From: Candidatus Gastranaerophilales bacterium
GTDB lineage: Bacteria > Cyanobacteriota > Vampirovibrionia > Gastranaerophilales > Gastranaerophilaceae
NCBI GenBank assembly: GCA_944322885.1
Contig: CALUQH010000028.1
Span: forward strand, 1-36,117
Direction: 5' to 3'
DNA length: 36,117 nucleotides
Each line of letters starts with the position of its first letter. Position 1 is the first letter of the stretch. The position numbers and the translations under genes are program-made. Under the pieces are notes generated by a model. That model worked only from the letters and a program-made list of their open reading frames with translations. It had not been told where the DNA came from and ran no database searches. Below are positions 33,728-36,117 of the stretch, one piece after another.

Positions 33728-34480
33728 TTGACATTTAAACTTGCATTAACAGGTAAAAGCGGAAGCGGAAAAACAACTATAACAAAAGCATTTTTGAGAG
33801 TTTTTCAGGAATATTTCCCGGAAAAATCAATTCTTCTGTTTGATAATGACTTAACAGGGGAACTCGGACACAGCTTCGGACTGGACATAAGAAATACTAT
33901 CTACGGGATAAGAAGCGGAAAACATGAATATAAAACGGGGATTCCCGAGGGTATGAGCAAGCAGGAATATGTTGAATGGGCAATGGAAGATATTGTTGTA
34001 TCTTTATACGATAATGTTGATATAATTGTTTCGTGGTTTGTTGGCTCTAAAGACTGCCGCTGTCCAATTACCGGACAAATTAATGATGCCGTTTTAAAAC
34101 TTTTACAACGTTACGATATCGTAATTTTTGACTGTGAATTTGATTTAAAATACTTAAACCAGCTTGTTGATACGGATATTGATACAACTCTGATTGTTGC
34201 TAATCCGACAGATGAAAGCGCACATCTGGCCAAACGTATAGAGGAATTCAGCGCTAAATATGCGGCGGGAAGCCAACTTGGAGTAATAATAAACAAAGTT
34301 GAAAACACGGATTTGACATCAGTATATGAACTTTTAAAACGTTTTGATCTTGATGTTTTGGGTGTTATTCCGTTTGATCATGAATTAAAATATAAGCCAA
34401 TGGAGAGAGAGTCACAGCTTATTCAAGATGCAATAAAACAATTTTATTTCCGTTTGAATTTACCTCAGATAAGGGAGTAG
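33728..34480 (+). CDS. CooC/AcsF-like P-loop ATPase (MinD family)
   Basis: Has 250 residues, cytosolic. The Walker A is LTGKSGSGKTTITK (7-20) with the extra Lys of the deviant MinD type; FDNDL (38-42) follows. A Cys-x-Cys pair sits in GSKDCRCPITG (Cys110, Cys112), the same place as the nickel-binding CxC of CooC, the maturation ATPase of CO dehydrogenase. Later IVIFDCEFDLKYLNQ (Walker B region), TLIVANPTDES and VIINKVEN (nucleotide base) complete the fold. TTG start with AAAGG 7 nt upstream, overlapping the end of the preceding gene. No CO dehydrogenase/acetyl-CoA synthase gene is in the window, so the client metalloenzyme is unknown; a general MinD/ParA-like role is the alternative. Confidence 0.72.
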   Translation: MTFKLALTGKSGSGKTTITKAFLRVFQEYFPEKSILLFDNDLTGELGHSFGLDIRNTIYGIRSGKHEYKTGIPEGMSKQEYVEWAMEDIVVSLYDNVDIIVSWFVGSKDCRCPITGQINDAVLKLLQRYDIVIFDCEFDLKYLNQLVDTDIDTTLIVANPTDESAHLAKRIEEFSAKYAAGSQLGVIINKVENTDLTSVYELLKRFDLDVLGVIPFDHELKYKPMERESQLIQDAIKQFYFRLNLPQIRE

Positions 34481-34482
34481 GA

Positions 34483-35316
34483 ATGGCAGTTATTTTAGAT
34501 GGCAAGAAATTAAGAGATAAAATATTTGAAGGACTTAAAATAAAAATTAAAGGAATGGCAGTAAAACCATCTCTTGCTGTAATACTTGCAGGCGATAATC
34601 CGTCAAGCATAATTTACGTTAATAACAAAAAAAAGTGCGCCGAAAAACTCGGGATAAATTCAATAGTAATTACCTATCCCTCAAATGTTACGGAAACTGA
34701 ACTTTTAACAAAAATAGAGGAGCTTAACAACGATAAAAATACAACGGCAATTCTTGTTCAACTTCCGCTTCCCAATCATATAGACAAATTTAAAATAATT
34801 GATGCCATAGCCCCGCAAAAAGATGTTGACGGACTTACAACATATAACGGCGGGAAACTATTTGCAGGCGAAAAACCTTATGTTTACCCGTGCACCCCGA
34901 AGGGAATTTTACTTTTACTTGATGAGTACGGAATTGAAATTGCGGGAAAACATGCAGTTGTTATAGGGCGTTCAAACCTTGTCGGTAAACCCGTTGCACA
35001 AATGCTTTTACAGAGAAACGCTACAGTAACAATGTGCCACAGCAAAACAAAAAATCTCACCGACATAACAAAAACTGCTGATATTTTGATTTCAGCAGTT
35101 GGGAAAAAAGTTGTAGGGGAAAATATGTTAAAAAATAATTGTGTCGTAATTGATGTCGGTATTTATAGAGATGAGAACGGGAAAATATCCGGCGATGTCG
35201 ATTTTGAAAAGGTTTCCAAAACAGCCTCTTATATCTCGCCTGTTCCCGGCGGTGTCGGACCAATGACAATAGCGTCATTAATGCTCAATACCGTTGAATT
35301 GGCAGTTACTGAATAA
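34483..35316 (+). CDS. folD: Methylene-tetrahydrofolate dehydrogenase/cyclohydrolase
   Basis: Bifunctional NADP enzyme interconverting methylene-, methenyl- and formyl-tetrahydrofolate in one-carbon metabolism. It has 277 residues. Seen: YVNNKKKCAEKLGI (45-58, catalytic Tyr/Lys), VQLPLPNH, PQKDVDGL (substrate Asp), YPCTPKGILLLL, the Rossmann signature VVIGRSNLVGKPVAQMLL and the closing PVPGGVGPMTIASLMLNT. The ATG is 2 nt after the previous stop with GGGAG before it. Last gene of the rplI unit, where with the core-MetE-like protein it would supply or process folate one-carbon units. Confidence 0.96.
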   Translation: MAVILDGKKLRDKIFEGLKIKIKGMAVKPSLAVILAGDNPSSIIYVNNKKKCAEKLGINSIVITYPSNVTETELLTKIEELNNDKNTTAILVQLPLPNHIDKFKIIDAIAPQKDVDGLTTYNGGKLFAGEKPYVYPCTPKGILLLLDEYGIEIAGKHAVVIGRSNLVGKPVAQMLLQRNATVTMCHSKTKNLTDITKTADILISAVGKKVVGENMLKNNCVVIDVGIYRDENGKISGDVDFEKVSKTASYISPVPGGVGPMTIASLMLNTVELAVTE

Positions 35317-35334
35317 TCAACTTGTGCATTGATA

Positions 35335-35364
35335 TTGTTCCCCTCCGGTATTAGGAAGGGAACT
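35335..35364. repeat. Palindromic repeat after folD
   Basis: GTTCCC and GGGAAC arms with an imperfect centre (CTCC/GGA). Same CCCTCC/AGGAAGGG theme as at 14896-15040. No T tract follows on the plus strand, so it is more likely a REP-like unit than an efficient terminator. Confidence 0.55.
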
Positions 35365-35380
35365 ATCAAATAGTTAATCT

Positions 35381-35704
35381 CTAACTGCCTATCAAGTTCA
35401 ATGTGCAAGAAGACTTGATGTTATTTGTTACAATGTTCTTAATACTTGAAATTTCGCTATCAAGCAGTGTTATCTGAGAATCCAGAGAATCCTGTCTTGT
35501 TTCAAGATATGATTCTTCTTGCTGCAATGCAATGTATGCCGGATCTTCATCCGGATCAACATCATCGCGAAGCTGTTCTGCTCGTATCCCCATCTGCTTG
35601 GTAACATAATTTAACCTGCTCATTACAAGGGTCTGTTCAAATTGCACCTGGCTTTTCTGCAACGTGAATAAATTTTTCTGTGCATCAATTGCTAAAAATG
35701 TCAT
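35381..35704 (-). CDS. Small coiled-coil protein sharing terminal modules with the 519-residue protein
   Basis: Has 107 residues, no signal peptide, no TM. Helical start FLAIDAQKNLFTLQKSQVQ and YVTKQMGIRAEQL, an acidic turn DDVDPDEDPAY (47-57), then a coiled coil (about 60-95) ending SLDSQITLLDSEISSIKN with IVTNNIKSSCTLNLIGS. The end SIKNIVTNNIKSS lines up with SVKNVVDKNVESS of the protein at 18904-20463 (7 of 13 identical, the rest mostly Val/Ile swaps). It therefore looks like a minimal version of that family: N module joined directly to C module. GGAG lies about 7 nt before the ATG; the promoter area shares a motif with that of the gene at 8545. Function unknown. Confidence 0.75.
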   Translation of the reverse strand: MTFLAIDAQKNLFTLQKSQVQFEQTLVMSRLNYVTKQMGIRAEQLRDDVDPDEDPAYIALQQEESYLETRQDSLDSQITLLDSEISSIKNIVTNNIKSSCTLNLIGS

Positions 35705-35723
35705 CTCATCTCTCCTTATATTT

Positions 35724-35750
35724 TTTATCTCTCTTACACATATAAAGTAT
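35724..35750 (-). promoter_or_regulatory. Shared upstream element, copy C
   Basis: Plus-strand TTATCTCTCTTACACATATAAAGTAT, nearly identical to the element at 8849-8875, at the same distance (20-46 bp) before a start codon. The sequence TGTAACAAA occurs about 32 bp further upstream. Confidence 0.5.
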
Positions 35751-35821
35751 TTTAAAAATTTCTGATTTCACAAAGTGTATTTTTTGTTACATTTGTTTAC
35801 ATAACAAATATTATTGGATGT

Positions 35822-35859
35822 AAAATAAATCCTCTCCTTGAGGGAGAGTTTTATTTTAT
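35822..35859. terminator. Hairpin with A/T flanks, terminator-like
   Basis: CTCTCC-(TTGA)-GGGAGAG stem inside AATAAAT/TTTTATTTTAT flanks. It could act from either side; its partner gene is not obvious because the region to the right has no gene inside the window. Confidence 0.45.
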
Positions 35860-35890
35860 ATGCGGGAACTCTGCGTCCCCGCACCCCGCA

Positions 35891-35935
35891 CTTAATTTCT
35901 TTCTTTTTGAGCGACGCAAAAAGAAAGAAATTAAG
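35891..35935. repeat. Perfect 19-bp inverted repeat with 7-nt loop
   Basis: Arm CTTAATTTCTTTCTTTTTG (35891-35909), loop AGCGACG, then the exact complement (35917-35935). One arm is purine-only in its core and the other pyrimidine-only. Nearby is a GC-rich GCGTCCCCGCACCCCGC stretch. It is likely a dispersed repeat element. The 413 bp from 35705 to the window end hold no gene that I can support. Confidence 0.8.
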
Positions 35936-35962
35936 CAAAGAAAGAAAAACGCGCAGACCGTT

Positions 35963-36090
35963 TAATCTGCACAAAATTCAACCCGAACAAATGAACTCGC
36001 TATATCTTTCCGTCATTCCGAACTCGTTTCGGAATCTCTTTACCGCTCAAACAGCATCCGCTTTGACGATGTTTCATTAAGTGCAGATTA
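35963..36090. repeat. Possible short repeat element bounded by 10-bp inverted repeats
   Basis: TAATCTGCAC (35963-35972) and its exact complement GTGCAGATTA (36081-36090) enclose 108 bp that contain the palindrome ATTCCGAA-5 nt-TTCGGAAT (about 36014-36034). There is no ORF of coding character. It could be a MITE-like or REP-like unit. A further GTGCGC-TTTA-GCGCAC hairpin ends the window. Confidence 0.45.
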
Positions 36091-36117
36091 TTATATTTTA
36101 CGTGCGCTTTAGCGCAC

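Noticed and set aside
35838..36080. ORF of 80 codons at the right end
   Set aside because: Runs through a perfect inverted repeat and a palindromic element; translation of repeats, no ribosome site.
1..36117. tRNA, rRNA, integrase, transposase or phage genes
   Set aside because: None recognised on either strand by eye; covariance-model and profile searches were not possible here.

Overview
The window looks like a chromosomal stretch from an AT-rich, Gram-negative, non-photosynthetic bacterium. The best fit is the gut-type Melainabacteria/Gastranaerophilales branch of Cyanobacteria, and this is inference. The sequence shows a pilin N-terminus of the type FTLAEALITLGIIGVVAAL, a complete RND/TolC efflux system (so there is an outer membrane), pheT without pheS beside it, a class II (B12-dependent) ribonucleotide reductase, and two signal-less proteins of a hypothetical family that I associate with that lineage from memory only. 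No photosynthesis gene, tRNA, rRNA, CRISPR-cas locus, transposase or phage gene was seen.

Layout. 1-370: 5' part of a type IV pilin gene, broken at a C10 tract. 470-2461 (minus): ruvC, a small membrane protein and mtnA, tightly packed. 2522-6337 (minus): grpE, dnaJ, an exported beta-propeller and an O-methyltransferase; the last three are joined by TAATG overlaps. 6606-8263 (plus): murA and a small protein with an internal duplication. 8264-8544: repeat-rich spacer. 8545-8829 (minus): small unknown gene. 8938-14756 (minus): adaptor, RND pump and TolC channel, behind a sigma70-type promoter with an 18-bp palindromic operator. 14757-15073: palindromic repeats. 15074-16535 (minus): uppS then rdgB, separated by a 63-bp-period repeat carrying the rdgB ribosome binding site. 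16667-18757 (plus): fusA. 18904-20463 (minus): 519-residue unknown. 20648-24841 (minus): dicarboxylate symporter then ileS. 25025-27770 (plus): nrdJ and a one-TM unknown. 27832-28755 (minus): RgpF-like protein. 28847-35316 (plus): pheT, an SH3-like exported protein, then rplI, a core-MetE-like protein, a CooC-like ATPase and folD. 35381-35704 (minus): 107-residue coiled-coil protein. 35705-36117: repeat mosaic without a gene.

Most genes are housekeeping. The points most worth pursuing are: (a) the 519- and 107-residue proteins, which share N- and C-terminal modules and may define an uncharacterised family; (b) the core-MetE/CooC-like/FolD gene set, which hints at corrinoid-dependent methyl transfer; (c) the slippable pilin tract; (d) two repeat-derived in-frame insertions in the IleRS editing domain; (e) the operator on the efflux promoter; (f) extended -10 promoters exactly one start distance from the ATG of genes without a Shine-Dalgarno, suggesting leaderless transcripts.

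Limits: all family calls come from motif recognition by eye; no database search or structure prediction was run.
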